64,000 nucleotides of DNA from an uncultured Draconibacterium sp. Lineage in GTDB: Bacteria; Bacteroidota; Bacteroidia; Bacteroidales; Prolixibacteraceae. Both the position numbers and the translations under genes were made by a program. The notes beneath the pieces were generated by a model. The model was not told where the DNA came from, searched no databases, and saw only the letters and a list, made by a program, of their open reading frames with translations. The stretch covers positions 248,001-312,000 of the forward strand of contig NZ_OY781981.1 of assembly GCF_963677565.1 (NCBI RefSeq), written 5' to 3'. How positions within the stretch are numbered: position 1 is the stretch's first letter; each line of letters opens with the position of its first letter. Positions 44,094 through 53,900 of the stretch are shown here, piece by piece.

Positions 44094-44128
44094 GGATTCT
44101 GGATTCTGGATACTTGATTCTGGATATT
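44094..44128. repeat. 7-bp tandem repeat between the paired repair genes
   Basis: Five units of GGATTCT or close variants (GGATTCT, GGATTCT, GGATACT, TGATTCT, GGATATT) fill most of the 56-bp gap between the TIGR03916 and TIGR03915 genes. Copy-number change by slippage would alter the spacing between the two genes. Confidence 0.8.
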
Positions 44129-44145
44129 GTGATTGAAAACTGTAA

Positions 44146-45435
44146 CTAATGCAACGTTGGCAGCACCGATTTAAAATCGGCAAACAGCTTCAGTTGTGTA
44201 TCGAGCGATTTTTTGTACTTCGAGTTCATTTCGCACAACAATTTGTGTTTTAATCGCTGCGGTTCCCAATCTGTTTTGTGGGCAGGCAACTCGTTGCAAG
44301 TGATAAAATACTTAGCTCGCTTCATCACTATTCCCAGTTTTTTAAGGTGCAATGAATTTAGCCGACGGTGTTTGCGTGCCAGAATAATCTTTTGTGCCGA
44401 CTGCACTCCTACCCCAGGAATTCGTAGGATCATTTCGTAGTCTGCCCGGTTAATATCCATCGGAAACAGGTGCATGTTACGCAGTGCAAAACCTAGTTTT
44501 GGGTCGACATCCAAATCCAGAAAAGGCTGATCTTCGCTCAAAATCTCCTCGGCTTTAAAATGATAAAAACGCATTAGCCAGTCGCTTTGATACAGTCGGT
44601 TTTCGCGCACCAATGGCGGCCGGTTAACAGCGGGCAGGCGTTCGTCGTAACTATTCACAGGCAAATAACCCGAAAAATACACGCGTTTCAGGTTCTGCTT
44701 TTTGTACAATCCCGACGACAACAAAATAATCTGCCGGTCGGTTTCGGGTGTGGCTCCAACAATCAATTGCGTACTTTGTCCGGCCGGAGCAAATCGAGGT
44801 GCCTTACGATACTTTTTACGTTCCTCTTTTGCCACAAGAATCGAATCGCGGATTTGCCCCATGGGCGTTACAATATCCGGGTAGTTCTTTTCCGGTGCCA
44901 GTTTTTTTAGATTCGGCTCAGTCGGGATTTCCATATTAACACTCAAACGATCGGCCCAAATTCCGGCCTCGTGAATCAGCTCCTTACTCGCTCCGGGAAT
45001 CGCTTTCAAATGAATGTAGCCATTATAATTCTCTTCTTTGCGCAGTTTCTTTGCCACCAATACCATTCGTTCCATGGTGTAATCGGGACTTTTAATCACC
45101 CCCGAACTCAAAAACAAACCCTCGATATAATTCCGGCGGTAGAAACCAATGGTAAGATCAACAATTTCCTGGGCCGAAAAAGTAGCGCGCGGCCGGTCGT
45201 TGGTGCGGCGATTTATACAATACGCACAATCGTAAATACAATTGTTCGTCATTAGTATTTTAAACAGGCTTACACAACGCCCGTCATCGGTAAAACTGTG
45301 GCAAATGCCACACGCCACACCATTACCAATTCCTTTGCTGCTGTTGGCCCGGCTACTCCCGCTCGATGCACACGAAACATCGTATTTTGCAGCATCGGAT
45401 AATATTTTCAGTTTTTCATGTACAGAGTCGTTCAT
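44146..45435 (-). CDS. TIGR03916 radical SAM putative DNA modification/repair protein
   Basis: A 429-residue radical SAM enzyme. The ATG at 45435 is preferred because the conserved N-terminus (MNDSVHEKLKILSDAAKYDV) starts there; upstream ATGs at 45459 and 45468 add an unrelated tail. Features in order: an N-terminal Cys segment (CASSGSSR, ACGICH), the [4Fe-4S] motif CIYDCAYC near residue 65, a TIM-barrel radical SAM core, and a C-terminal helix-hairpin-helix (RIPGVGVQSAQKI near residue 350) suited to DNA binding. Partner of the DUF4130 protein downstream. The family is believed to act on DNA lesions or modified bases; the reaction is unknown. A terminator-like hairpin sits in its leader. Confidence 0.9.
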   Translation of the reverse strand: MNDSVHEKLKILSDAAKYDVSCASSGSSRANSSKGIGNGVACGICHSFTDDGRCVSLFKILMTNNCIYDCAYCINRRTNDRPRATFSAQEIVDLTIGFYRRNYIEGLFLSSGVIKSPDYTMERMVLVAKKLRKEENYNGYIHLKAIPGASKELIHEAGIWADRLSVNMEIPTEPNLKKLAPEKNYPDIVTPMGQIRDSILVAKEERKKYRKAPRFAPAGQSTQLIVGATPETDRQIILLSSGLYKKQNLKRVYFSGYLPVNSYDERLPAVNRPPLVRENRLYQSDWLMRFYHFKAEEILSEDQPFLDLDVDPKLGFALRNMHLFPMDINRADYEMILRIPGVGVQSAQKIILARKHRRLNSLHLKKLGIVMKRAKYFITCNELPAHKTDWEPQRLKHKLLCEMNSKYKKSLDTQLKLFADFKSVLPTLH

Positions 45436-45479
45436 AATTTCACTGCAATTTTTGGTCATTAAAATCATCCTTCTTGCTC

Positions 45480-45511
45480 AAAAAAAATCCCCGGCGTTTA
45501 TACCAGGGATT
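45480..45511 (-). terminator. terminator-like hairpin in the TIGR03916 leader
   Basis: On the minus strand AATCCCTGG pairs with CCGGGGATT (one bulged G) and is followed by eight T residues, 44 bp before the ATG at 45435. No gene ends upstream on this strand, so it would terminate the leader transcript of the repair operon. This is compatible with attenuation. Two copies of TTAGGAAC on the plus strand (45510-45517 and 45543-45550) flank the leader. Confidence 0.55.
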
Positions 45512-45589
45512 AGGAACCTCAGTTCACTTTGGGTTTAAACATTTAGGAACATTAAGGAAATATGTTGAACTAAATTATTTTTATCCGCT

Positions 45590-45606
45590 TGATAATATTA
45601 TTATCA
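45590..45606. promoter_or_regulatory. perfect 17-bp palindrome, probable repressor operator
   Basis: TGATAATATTATTATCA is an 8+1+8 perfect inverted repeat in the 251-bp divergent region between the repair pair and the S24 regulator, 53 bp upstream of the regulator's -7 box. A degenerate related copy (GATAATAAATTAATC) lies at about 45615-45629. Size and symmetry fit a dimeric HTH repressor such as the adjacent one. Confidence 0.55.
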
Positions 45607-45658
45607 TTTAAGTCGATAATAAATTAATCATTTCTTTTTAAACTGCAAGAATATTTTT

Positions 45659-45666
45659 TACTTTTG
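45659..45666 (+). promoter_or_regulatory. -7 promoter box for the S24 regulator
   Basis: TACTTTTG, a TAnnTTTG match 21 bp before the ATG at 45687. Confidence 0.5.
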
Positions 45667-45686
45667 AAAAAATCATTTTCAACACT

Positions 45687-46487
45687 ATGAATTTCTTTAG
45701 TAAGAATATAAAGCTGTTACGCAATCGAAAAAAGCGCACACAAAACGAGGTAGCTGTTGCATTGGAGTTAAAGCGAACCACTGTTAACGCACTCGAAAAT
45801 GAGATCAGTCAACCTACTGTGTCGCACCTTCAGGCTTTTTCAAAATATTATGGGATTGCAATTGACACACTAATTAATGTGAATTTGCACCAGCTTTCAG
45901 AAAGTCAGTTTACCGATCTTCAAAATGGTTTTGATGTTTTTATTCGCGGAACAAAACTGCGGGTGATTGCCACAACCGTAGATTCGGACAACAACGATAA
46001 TATTGAGTTTGTGAACGAAAAAGCCAAAGCCGGTTATGTGAACTGTTTTGCCGACCCCGAATACATTGGGAAGTTACCGGTTTTTCAGCTGCCATTTCTC
46101 TCGAAAGACAAAAAATACAGAGCCTTTACCATCGAGGGTGACTCGATGTTGCCTATCACCGCCGGTTCCATCGTTATCGGCGAATTTTTACAGGATTTCT
46201 ACAACATAAAAACCAACGACGCCTATATAATTGTTACCCGCGACGAAGGAATTGTTTTTAAGGTGGTTCAGAACAATATCGCCAGCGGGCGGTCGTTGAA
46301 ATTGATTTCGCTAAACAAAACATTTGAACCTTACGATCTGCCAATTGGAGAAGTAACCGAGGTTTGGAAATTTGTATGCTACCTAAATACCTGTATCCCT
46401 GAACCCGAGTCGGACATTAGTGTACTGATGAAACAAATGGATGAAATGCAACTGGCAATAAAAAAGCTCGGATCAAAAATTGAATAG
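45687..46487 (+). CDS. XRE-HTH/S24 peptidase repressor (LexA/cI-like)
   Basis: A 266-residue regulator. The N-terminal XRE helix-turn-helix covers residues about 5-60 (NIKLLRNRKKRTQNEVAVAL, TTVNALENEISQP). The C-terminal S24 signal-peptidase-like domain spans about 130-235, with the presumptive catalytic Ser in EGDSMLP near residue 152 and the Lys in VFKVVQ near 190. Proteins of this design repress SOS-type or prophage genes and self-cleave after DNA damage. No cleavage dipeptide was assigned. The gene is divergent from the DNA-repair pair with a shared operator-like palindrome, suggesting control of that pair. There is no other phage gene nearby. Confidence 0.88.
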   Translation: MNFFSKNIKLLRNRKKRTQNEVAVALELKRTTVNALENEISQPTVSHLQAFSKYYGIAIDTLINVNLHQLSESQFTDLQNGFDVFIRGTKLRVIATTVDSDNNDNIEFVNEKAKAGYVNCFADPEYIGKLPVFQLPFLSKDKKYRAFTIEGDSMLPITAGSIVIGEFLQDFYNIKTNDAYIIVTRDEGIVFKVVQNNIASGRSLKLISLNKTFEPYDLPIGEVTEVWKFVCYLNTCIPEPESDISVLMKQMDEMQLAIKKLGSKIE

Positions 46488-46548
46488 CGCTTAAGAAACC
46501 ACTCTCGCTTTCCTTTCGTAACTTTAGAAAAAGTTTGGTAATAACGAA

Positions 46549-47556
46549 ATGCAGGAGGCCTTATTCTATAGTAAATCTACAAACGAACAGCTTAAGTGCG
46601 AGCTTTGTCCGTGGAACTGCATATTAACCGACGGGCAAACGGGTATTTGTAAAGTACGCACCAACCATGGCGGAACATTAATTACCGGTGTTTACAATAA
46701 AGTTGCAGCGCTTGGCTCCGATCCCATTGAAAAAAAACCACTTTACCATTTTCACCCTAGAAAAAACATTTTATCAATAGGCGAAGTGGGTTGTAACCTG
46801 CAGTGCAGTTTTTGCCAAAACCACCGGATATCGCAGTGCAAAGCTTCTGAGTTCTCGGGATTTCATAATATCAGTGCTAAAAAAATTGTTACGGAAGCAC
46901 AAAAAACATGGAACAACATTGGCATTGCTTATACCTACAACGAGCCCTTTACTTTTTACGAGTTTTTATTGGATACTGCTGAACTGGCCCATTCAAAAGG
47001 ATTAAAAAATGTAGTGGTTTCCAACGGTTATATCAATAAGGAACCGCTACAAAAACTACTGCCTTTTATTGATGCATTTAATATCGACCTGAAAGCTTTT
47101 TCGAACGACTTTTATAAAAAATACACCAAAGGGAAATTGCAGCCAGTGCTTGATACACTCAAACAAATTGCCAAAAGTCCGGCTCATCTTGAAATTACAA
47201 CGCTGGTTATTCCCGGATTGAATGATAATAACTCAGAATTTGAAAACATGATAAACTGGATCGCCACCGAGTTGGGAGAAAGTGTACCGTTGCATCTTTC
47301 GCGCTACTACCCGCAATACAAGTTAAATGCACCCGCCACTCCAATAGAAACATTAACGGAGTTGTACGATTTGGCAAAACAAAAATTGCAACATGTTTAT
47401 TTGGGAAATGTCAGCGACCAAAAACGATCAACAACTTACTGCGCCAACTGTAATGCGCCCCTTATTTCAAGAAATCATTATAATACAGAAATTGCAGCTC
47501 TTGATATTGAAGGGAATTGCAAAAACTGCGGTTCGCCCGCCGCAGTGATTATTTAG
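46549..47556 (+). CDS. AmmeMemoRadiSam-type radical SAM enzyme (AmrS)
   Basis: A 335-residue radical SAM protein of the AmrS/PFL-activating-like group. Family features are an N-terminal Cys motif (CELCPWNC near residue 20), DPIEKKPLYHFHP near 65, the [4Fe-4S] motif CNLQCSFC near 87 and a C-terminal zinc-ribbon-like CANC...CKNC. In other genomes it accompanies Memo and AMMECR1 homologues; neither lies beside it here. The protein and RNA substrates of the system are not known. It starts 61 bp after the S24 regulator, and its 3' end overlaps the convergent ppx gene by 8 bp. Confidence 0.88.
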   Translation: MQEALFYSKSTNEQLKCELCPWNCILTDGQTGICKVRTNHGGTLITGVYNKVAALGSDPIEKKPLYHFHPRKNILSIGEVGCNLQCSFCQNHRISQCKASEFSGFHNISAKKIVTEAQKTWNNIGIAYTYNEPFTFYEFLLDTAELAHSKGLKNVVVSNGYINKEPLQKLLPFIDAFNIDLKAFSNDFYKKYTKGKLQPVLDTLKQIAKSPAHLEITTLVIPGLNDNNSEFENMINWIATELGESVPLHLSRYYPQYKLNAPATPIETLTELYDLAKQKLQHVYLGNVSDQKRSTTYCANCNAPLISRNHYNTEIAALDIEGNCKNCGSPAAVII

Positions 47557-48463
47557 CAAGCAATTCGTAAAGCACACCTTCGCGCAAGGCAAAATCGGTT
47601 TGAACGATTTGTTTTATTCCAATTGAAGAAATAAGTGTTTCAATTAAAATTACTGCCGGTACAATTAAATCAACACGCACATAATCCATTCCTTTCATTT
47701 GCAACCGTTCGTTGCGGGTCGATTGCAGCAATTTTTCGTAAACAACATAAAACTCCTCAAGCGAGATAACTTGTGTCACCCGCTGTTTCTCGCCCGGATT
47801 TACCTCATCCAACATATCGGCAATTGTATCAAAAGCGCCTGAGCAACCTATTAAAGTGCCAACACTCTTTTCTGTACAATTCTGAATCGCCGTTTGATGT
47901 TGGTCAGCAAAATATTTTTGAAGTTCACGGACTTGTTCATCGCTTATCGGATCAGAAAGATCAAACGAATTAATTACCCGCGACATTCCGGTTGGCCGGC
48001 TTTCTTTCCAAATAATTGCTTCTTTATGCGTTAATATCAGCTCGTTGCTGCCGCCGCCAATATCAAGAATTACGGATGGGAATTCAATATTTCGGAACGC
48101 CAGCAAAACGCCTTTAAAAATCAATTCAGCTTCACGTTCTCCCGAAATAACCTCAATCGAACAACTGCATTCCTTTTCAATTGCCGCTATAAATTCAGCT
48201 TTATTATCGGCAGTGCGCACCGCCGAGGTTGCAAATACTTTTATTTCATTAACACCAAAAGTTTCCATTATTTCGTTATGCACCCGAAATGCCGCTATTG
48301 TTCTAAAAATAGCCTCATCGCTAATCTGGTTGTCCCTGATTTTCCCGTCGCCCAACTTCACTATTTGTTTGCTTTGATGCAGGATTTTATAATCAGCACC
48401 GGCCAGCTCGGCAATAAGCAGGTTACAGGTATTTGTTCCTAAATCGATTACAGCTATGCGCAT
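47549..48463 (-). CDS. Ppx/GppA family phosphatase
   Basis: A 304-residue ASKHA-fold phosphatase, either exopolyphosphatase or guanosine pentaphosphatase. The P-loop-like phosphate 1 motif VIDLGTNTCNLLIAE is at the N-terminus and the phosphate 2 motif LDIGGGSNELIL near residue 140. The short form lacks the C-terminal HD domain of E. coli Ppx, as is usual in Bacteroidota. It could hydrolyse polyphosphate or pppGpp in the cytoplasm; the sequence does not decide. It overlaps the amrS 3' end by 8 bp. Confidence 0.9.
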   Translation of the reverse strand: MRIAVIDLGTNTCNLLIAELAGADYKILHQSKQIVKLGDGKIRDNQISDEAIFRTIAAFRVHNEIMETFGVNEIKVFATSAVRTADNKAEFIAAIEKECSCSIEVISGEREAELIFKGVLLAFRNIEFPSVILDIGGGSNELILTHKEAIIWKESRPTGMSRVINSFDLSDPISDEQVRELQKYFADQHQTAIQNCTEKSVGTLIGCSGAFDTIADMLDEVNPGEKQRVTQVISLEEFYVVYEKLLQSTRNERLQMKGMDYVRVDLIVPAVILIETLISSIGIKQIVQTDFALREGVLYELLAK

Positions 48464-48503
48464 AAATTTGGATCAGTTTTTGCGTAACGAATTCTGGCAA
48501 AAT

Positions 48504-48531
48504 AAAAAACCTTTGAATTATAATCCAAAGG
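48504..48531 (-). terminator. terminator after the LruC gene
   Basis: On the minus strand CCTTTGG pairs with CAAAGG around an A/T loop, followed by a T-rich tract. It separates the LruC gene from ppx. Confidence 0.7.
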
Positions 48532-48562
48532 CTTTTATATTATTTAAACAAAAAACAATTCT

Positions 48563-49813
48563 TTATAAATGATGATCATACCAGTCTTTGGCATTTTTAC
48601 CGCCCGATTCTGCCCAATCTTTAAACGTTGGGTATTCGTTCAGAATATTGATACTTTCTTTACAGGGTTGAAACTTTTTTGATGAGATAAATTCAATTCC
48701 CCATGGATAGATTTCCCGGGTACGATAGAATGCCTCGTTCCCTTTTAACGGGTAAGAGAATTTTTTACCTTCTTCCCAACTCCAGCTATTTGGAGAAGCA
48801 TCATCATACGATCGAAACATACTTAAATCCTGAGATTGAGTTGGTGGGGCTCCAAATGGTCGAACCTGATGCCCAGGATCGTTGGTGCGAAATAAATAAG
48901 GAACAAAAACAAATTCCTTAAACTGTTTTTCCCTGAGTGTAATATTAAATTCAATTTCGCTTGTGCCAACATCCTGTACTCTCGAAAAAGCAATTACTCC
49001 GTTTCGTACAGCATCATCATTTTCTGCTCCCTGAATATCAGCTATCACGTCTCCTAAATAATATAAATTTGTTCCTTTGGCTTCAAACAATTCAAATCCG
49101 AGTCCCAACTCTAAACCTGCACCAATCCATTCAACATTGCACACCACATTAATTTCCTCAATGTAATTCCCCTTTCCCCGGGTCCAGCTAAAGGTTGTTT
49201 TGGCTACTAAATCATTAAAGTCATAATCGCCTTTCGATGGCCACAAATCTTCAAAAATTACATATGACGAAGTAGATGTATTTCTACCCTGAGCACTTTT
49301 CAAATTATCAATAACTGATGAACTCCCAACCAAAACGGAAACATCCGGATTAGTAGGACTGACATCGAAATCATCAAATAAGCCATCGCCATCCAAATCA
49401 TTTTTTACAAATGATAGCGCCGAAACATCAGGCACAACATAATCTATTGTTAATGCATCTGGATTAATTTGAACCGACTCGCCGGTAGCCAAAACTTTTA
49501 ACGTTAATTGCTCAACTGAAGTTGGAATTCTTACATTAAACTCGGCAATCCCTTCATAAATGGTTAAAGCATCAAGTAACACATTTTGGTCATCATAAAG
49601 CTCAACAAGCGTACTATCCAGTGCTGATGTTATTTGTCCGCTATTCTTAATATTTACTGTAATTCCGGTGCCTTTGATACAGGCCCAATCAAAATCGGCC
49701 GGAGCATCAATCAGAAATACGTTTGGATCTTCTTCCGGATTTGAATCCTGCGTTGGATCTTCCAGACAACCCCATAATACAATAATGGCAGTTAGCATCC
49801 AGAGTTTTTTCAT
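48563..49813 (-). CDS. LruC domain lipoprotein
   Basis: A 416-residue lipoprotein with lipobox LWGC (MKKLWMLTAIIVLWGC). A calcium-binding-like thrombospondin type 3 motif (KNDLDGDGLFDDFDVSP) near residue 140 precedes the LruC domain (about residues 180-410). Signatures are FEDLWPSKGDYDFNDLV, the GLELGLGFELF strand and HQVRPFGAPP. LruC was described in Leptospira; in Bacteroidota it is common on cell-surface lipoproteins with uncertain function. It is transcribed alone. A perfect 12-bp palindrome lies upstream of the start. Confidence 0.85.
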   Translation of the reverse strand: MKKLWMLTAIIVLWGCLEDPTQDSNPEEDPNVFLIDAPADFDWACIKGTGITVNIKNSGQITSALDSTLVELYDDQNVLLDALTIYEGIAEFNVRIPTSVEQLTLKVLATGESVQINPDALTIDYVVPDVSALSFVKNDLDGDGLFDDFDVSPTNPDVSVLVGSSSVIDNLKSAQGRNTSTSSYVIFEDLWPSKGDYDFNDLVAKTTFSWTRGKGNYIEEINVVCNVEWIGAGLELGLGFELFEAKGTNLYYLGDVIADIQGAENDDAVRNGVIAFSRVQDVGTSEIEFNITLREKQFKEFVFVPYLFRTNDPGHQVRPFGAPPTQSQDLSMFRSYDDASPNSWSWEEGKKFSYPLKGNEAFYRTREIYPWGIEFISSKKFQPCKESINILNEYPTFKDWAESGGKNAKDWYDHHL

Positions 49814-49840
49814 TATTTTGCTTTTAAAGGTTTGTAATAC

Positions 49841-49852
49841 TGCAATATTGCA
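49841..49852. promoter_or_regulatory. 12-bp palindrome upstream of the LruC gene
   Basis: TGCAATATTGCA is a perfect inverted repeat 28 bp before the LruC ATG. It could be an operator; nothing else supports it. Confidence 0.3.
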
Positions 49853-50015
49853 AAAAACGTATTATTGTACAAAGCCAACTACAAATTCCAGTAATTTAGC
49901 CACTACTTTCAGGGTTTTACTGATAATCTTATCAGCTAAACGGAATTTAAGACCTTATTAAGATTCTCATTTTTTAGTTAATCCCGATTGTATTAATTTG
50001 CACAACAATTACAAT

Positions 50016-50951
50016 ATGCAACAGCAACTAAAACAAAAAATACAATCACTCGGATTTCTCGATTCTGCCATTCTTCCGGTTTCGTTTTTGGATGAAGAAG
50101 AACCACGCCTGAAAAGCTGGCTTGAAAACGATATGCATGGCGAAATGAGCTACATGAATCGTAACATTGATAAACGGCTAAATCCGTCGTTGCTGGTTGA
50201 GAATGCCAAAACAATTATTGTTGTGCTGCTAAACTATTTCCCCAAAACTACGCAGAAAGATCAAACAGCGCCGGTGCTTTCGAAATATGCTTACGGCACC
50301 GACTATCATTTTGTAATGAAAGACAAACTGAAGGAGTTGCTTCGGTTTATTCAGAAAGAAATCGCACCATGCTCGGGACGACCATTTGTTGATTCGGCAC
50401 CTGTATTGGAACGTGCCTGGGCACGGAAAGCAGGTCTTGGCTGGGTAGGAAAAAACAGCAACATCATATCTCCACAACATGGTAGTTTCTTCTTGATCGG
50501 AGAACTGATAATCGATATTGAGTTGCCATACGACGATCCAAAACTTGTGCGCGACCATTGCGGGCGATGCACAAAATGTATTGATGCCTGCCCTACAAAA
50601 GCCATTGTTGCCGACCGCGTTGTTGATGCCAGAAGATGTATCTCGTATCAAACCATTGAAGTGCGTGGAGAAATGGATAACAACCTAAAAGGCCAGTTTG
50701 AGAACCGGGTGTTTGGCTGCGATATTTGCCAGGATGTGTGCCCGTGGAATTTAAAATCGGAACCGCATAACGAGCCGGAACTAAAACCTCATCCCAAACT
50801 TTTAGCGCTGCAAAAAATGGATTGGGAAAATATGGAACGCCCACTGTTTAACAAGCTTTTCAAAAACTCGGCAGTTAAACGTACTGGTTACAGAGGACTG
50901 CAACGGAATATGCACTTTTTAAGCGATCAAGAAAATCTCAACGATAAATAA
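50016..50951 (+). CDS. queG: epoxyqueuosine reductase
   Basis: A 311-residue cobalamin-dependent iron-sulfur enzyme that reduces epoxyqueuosine to queuosine in tRNA, the last step of queuosine synthesis. The ATG at 50016 is chosen over a TTG at 49998. Two [4Fe-4S] motifs are visible: CGRCTKCIDACP near residue 180 and CDICQDVCPW near 235. The N-terminal cobalamin-binding domain has the expected ERAWARKAGLGWVGKN near 135. It is shorter than E. coli QueG because the C-terminal HEAT repeats are missing, which is usual in this phylum. Its stop codon abuts that of the convergent beta-galactosidase gene. Confidence 0.93.
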   Translation: MQQQLKQKIQSLGFLDSAILPVSFLDEEEPRLKSWLENDMHGEMSYMNRNIDKRLNPSLLVENAKTIIVVLLNYFPKTTQKDQTAPVLSKYAYGTDYHFVMKDKLKELLRFIQKEIAPCSGRPFVDSAPVLERAWARKAGLGWVGKNSNIISPQHGSFFLIGELIIDIELPYDDPKLVRDHCGRCTKCIDACPTKAIVADRVVDARRCISYQTIEVRGEMDNNLKGQFENRVFGCDICQDVCPWNLKSEPHNEPELKPHPKLLALQKMDWENMERPLFNKLFKNSAVKRTGYRGLQRNMHFLSDQENLNDK

Positions 50952-53900
50952 TTAAAACGGCTTGATAGTAATCGTATACTTTTTCACATCGGGGCGCACC
51001 CGGTATTTTTGCAACTGGCGGATAGCGGTTCCTCCAACTCCCGAAACTTCGTAATCCACATTTAAAATGGTATTCGGTGCCTCCTCCAACTGATAAGTAT
51101 ACATGGCTCTCGACAAGTTATCGGTGGTGTATTTATGCAGGCTAAAATTCAACAGCTCATTTCCTTTTATCAGTAATCCATGATCGTCGTCGTTATGCAC
51201 TTTTAGCCAGCGGACATCGCTTCGGTTCCCATACTCCTGCGGAATAATATAAGGCACATACATTGAGTCGGCAGTTGAATGATACAATCCAACTCTTGCC
51301 CCGGTTTTGCGGTCGGGGTAGTTTTCAAACGGGCCACGACCATACCACTGCACATTGCTAAAGCTTTTTGGCAACTGGAACTGCAAACCTACCTTTTGCA
51401 GCATATCCGGCATTGGTCCGTGCGGGATAATTTCCTGGTCAAACTGAATACTTCCGTCAGCTAAAAATGTCCAGGTTTGTTTTTGCTCGAATGCCGAATA
51501 AAAAAACCACTGGTCTTTTCGTTTGGCCGGATCGAGACTGGAGCTGGCAAACACATCCATTTTTACCACCAACTCATTATCCTTCAACTGAAACAGCTCG
51601 TATTCTTCCACTTCGGCAACCAGGTCCCGCATTCCAAGGGTGCGCAGCTGGTTATCGATACTACGCCCCATTCCCGGTGTAATATTGCCGGTACCAAACA
51701 TGTAACTTCCCCACGGATCGATATCGTTGGCAAGGGGAGCACGCCAAACCATAAATTCCGGTCCGCCTGCCAGATACTCAACTCCCTTGTATTTTAACGA
51801 CACAAAACTTCCTGTTTTCTTATCGATCGTATAATTAAAATCATCTCCGTTGATTCGTATATAATTCTCATCCTCGCTAGCCGATACTTTCTGCTTATTT
51901 ATTTCTTCGTCAACGAAATAAAAGTCGGCAGGAACCTTGAACTGCTCCCATGCAATTTCATGTCCTTTTGGCGCCCAGCTTTCATCACCTTTTAGTATAA
52001 ACGAAACCTCAAGCAGACATTCTGTTTTCGATTCAATTCTTGGACGACGGTAATCAATGGTAACTTCTCCTGTTTCGCCAGCCGGAATATCACAATCGAA
52101 AAATCCACGCTGACTGGGTTCGCCGTCAACTTTAATTTGCCAAAAACCTTCCAGCTCATTCAGGTTTTTAAAATGATGACGGTTAGTCACTTTCAGTACG
52201 CCATTTTCAATATCAATCGCTTCAATTTTAATGGGCTGCCCCGATCGTTTTATTTGCTTGATTTCAGGCTGAACCGTTCTGTCGGGCCATATAATCCCAT
52301 AGGTTCTTCCGCCCAAACCGACTGCATAAAAGTCACCTTCTTTTTCATCTTCTTCAAAATTCAGATGGAGCACCAGCCCATCTTTTTCTTTCCCAATATT
52401 ATTGATATTTACAGCGCGGTTATACACCCGCACATCATCGATCACCATTTTTGACAAACGTCCCGAGTGTTCTCCCTGATCCTGTGTTTCAGTCTCGCGA
52501 CCAATACACAGCGGAAAAGGTGTTGAACTAATATTTCCCGCAAACGAAGTTGCAGCAACTCGTTTATTATCGATGTAAAGCTGCAGTTGACTTCCGTTGT
52601 AAATGCCGGTGATACGGTGCCAGTTTTCATAAAATTTTTCGCCGACTTTTGTTTTGTCCGAAATACGTTCGTTTCCAAACACATAAAATTCCAACGTTTC
52701 GGCATCGGCCATTTGAATGCCATAGCCGTGCGCACCTTTGGCAATAAAAACATTAGGTTGTGGAATTTCGGATGGTTTCACCCAAAAATCAATAGTCAGC
52801 CCATTTCCGGTAATATCAAGGCTTGGATCACGGTAAAATTCCACCCAATCGTCGTGCCCCGAGAATTCCAGTCCCCAACCGTAAACGCCTTGCTGAAACA
52901 TCGGTCGTCCCATTATCTGACCATCGTTTTTGTATGTAGAAAGATCGGGTAAAATCCAACGCGGCGTCTTTATGCCGGGACTAATCCAATCCCAAATGGC
53001 ACCACCTGTTAAACGAGGGTATTTCCAAATATATTCCCAATATTCGTCCATGCCGCCCAGGCCATTTCCGGTTGCGGCCAGGTACTCGTCCATAAACGAT
53101 GCCCGCATATCGTTGGCAGGCAACACTTTGCCCTGCGCCAGGTTTTTATAATCCACCGGCACCCAATAACGCGGCCCCACCAAATCCTCGAAAGGAATAT
53201 AAAACTCATTTCCTCCATACATCCATGCCGGGCGGCTGGGATCAATCGCTTTGCCTGTTTTTATCACTTCGAAGATATTTTGTCCGCTGCCCGATTCGTT
53301 TCCGGCACTCCAAACAATCACTGCCGGATGATTGCGATCGCGATACACCAACTTGCGCGATCGGTCGCGATACATTTCGGTCCACTCCGGCTTTTCAGAT
53401 AACCATGTATTGTTGTGTGCCTCATCGCCAACTTCATTAAAAATATAGATACCGAGTTCATCAGCCAGAGCAATATATTCAGGCGACGGCGGATAATGAC
53501 AAGTACGCACACAGTTAATGTTGTGCTGTTTCATCAGCAACAAATCCTGCTTCAACGTTTCCAGTGGCACTGTCTGCCCGTGCTCCGGATGATGCATGTG
53601 GCTGTTTACTCCATTCAGTTTTACCGGAACACCGTTTACTGTCAGAATTTTATCCTTGTATTCCACCTCACGAAAACCGATTTTTTGCGTGAAAGCTTCG
53701 GTTATTTTTCCGCCAGCATTTTTTAGCTGCACCAGCATTATAAAAAGATTCGGGAACTCTGCCGACCACTGCGGCGGATTAACCACCAAAGTTGATAACT
53801 GTACCTTAATATTACCCATTGAATCAACTTCAAAACCTTGTCTCAGAGACCCCTCTTTTAAAATCGACCGGCCATCGAGATCGTAAACATCAACAGTAAC

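Noticed and set aside
45687..46487. A prophage repressor marking an integrated phage
   Set aside because: The protein is cI/LexA-like, but no integrase, structural or lysis gene lies nearby and both neighbours are ordinary chromosomal genes.
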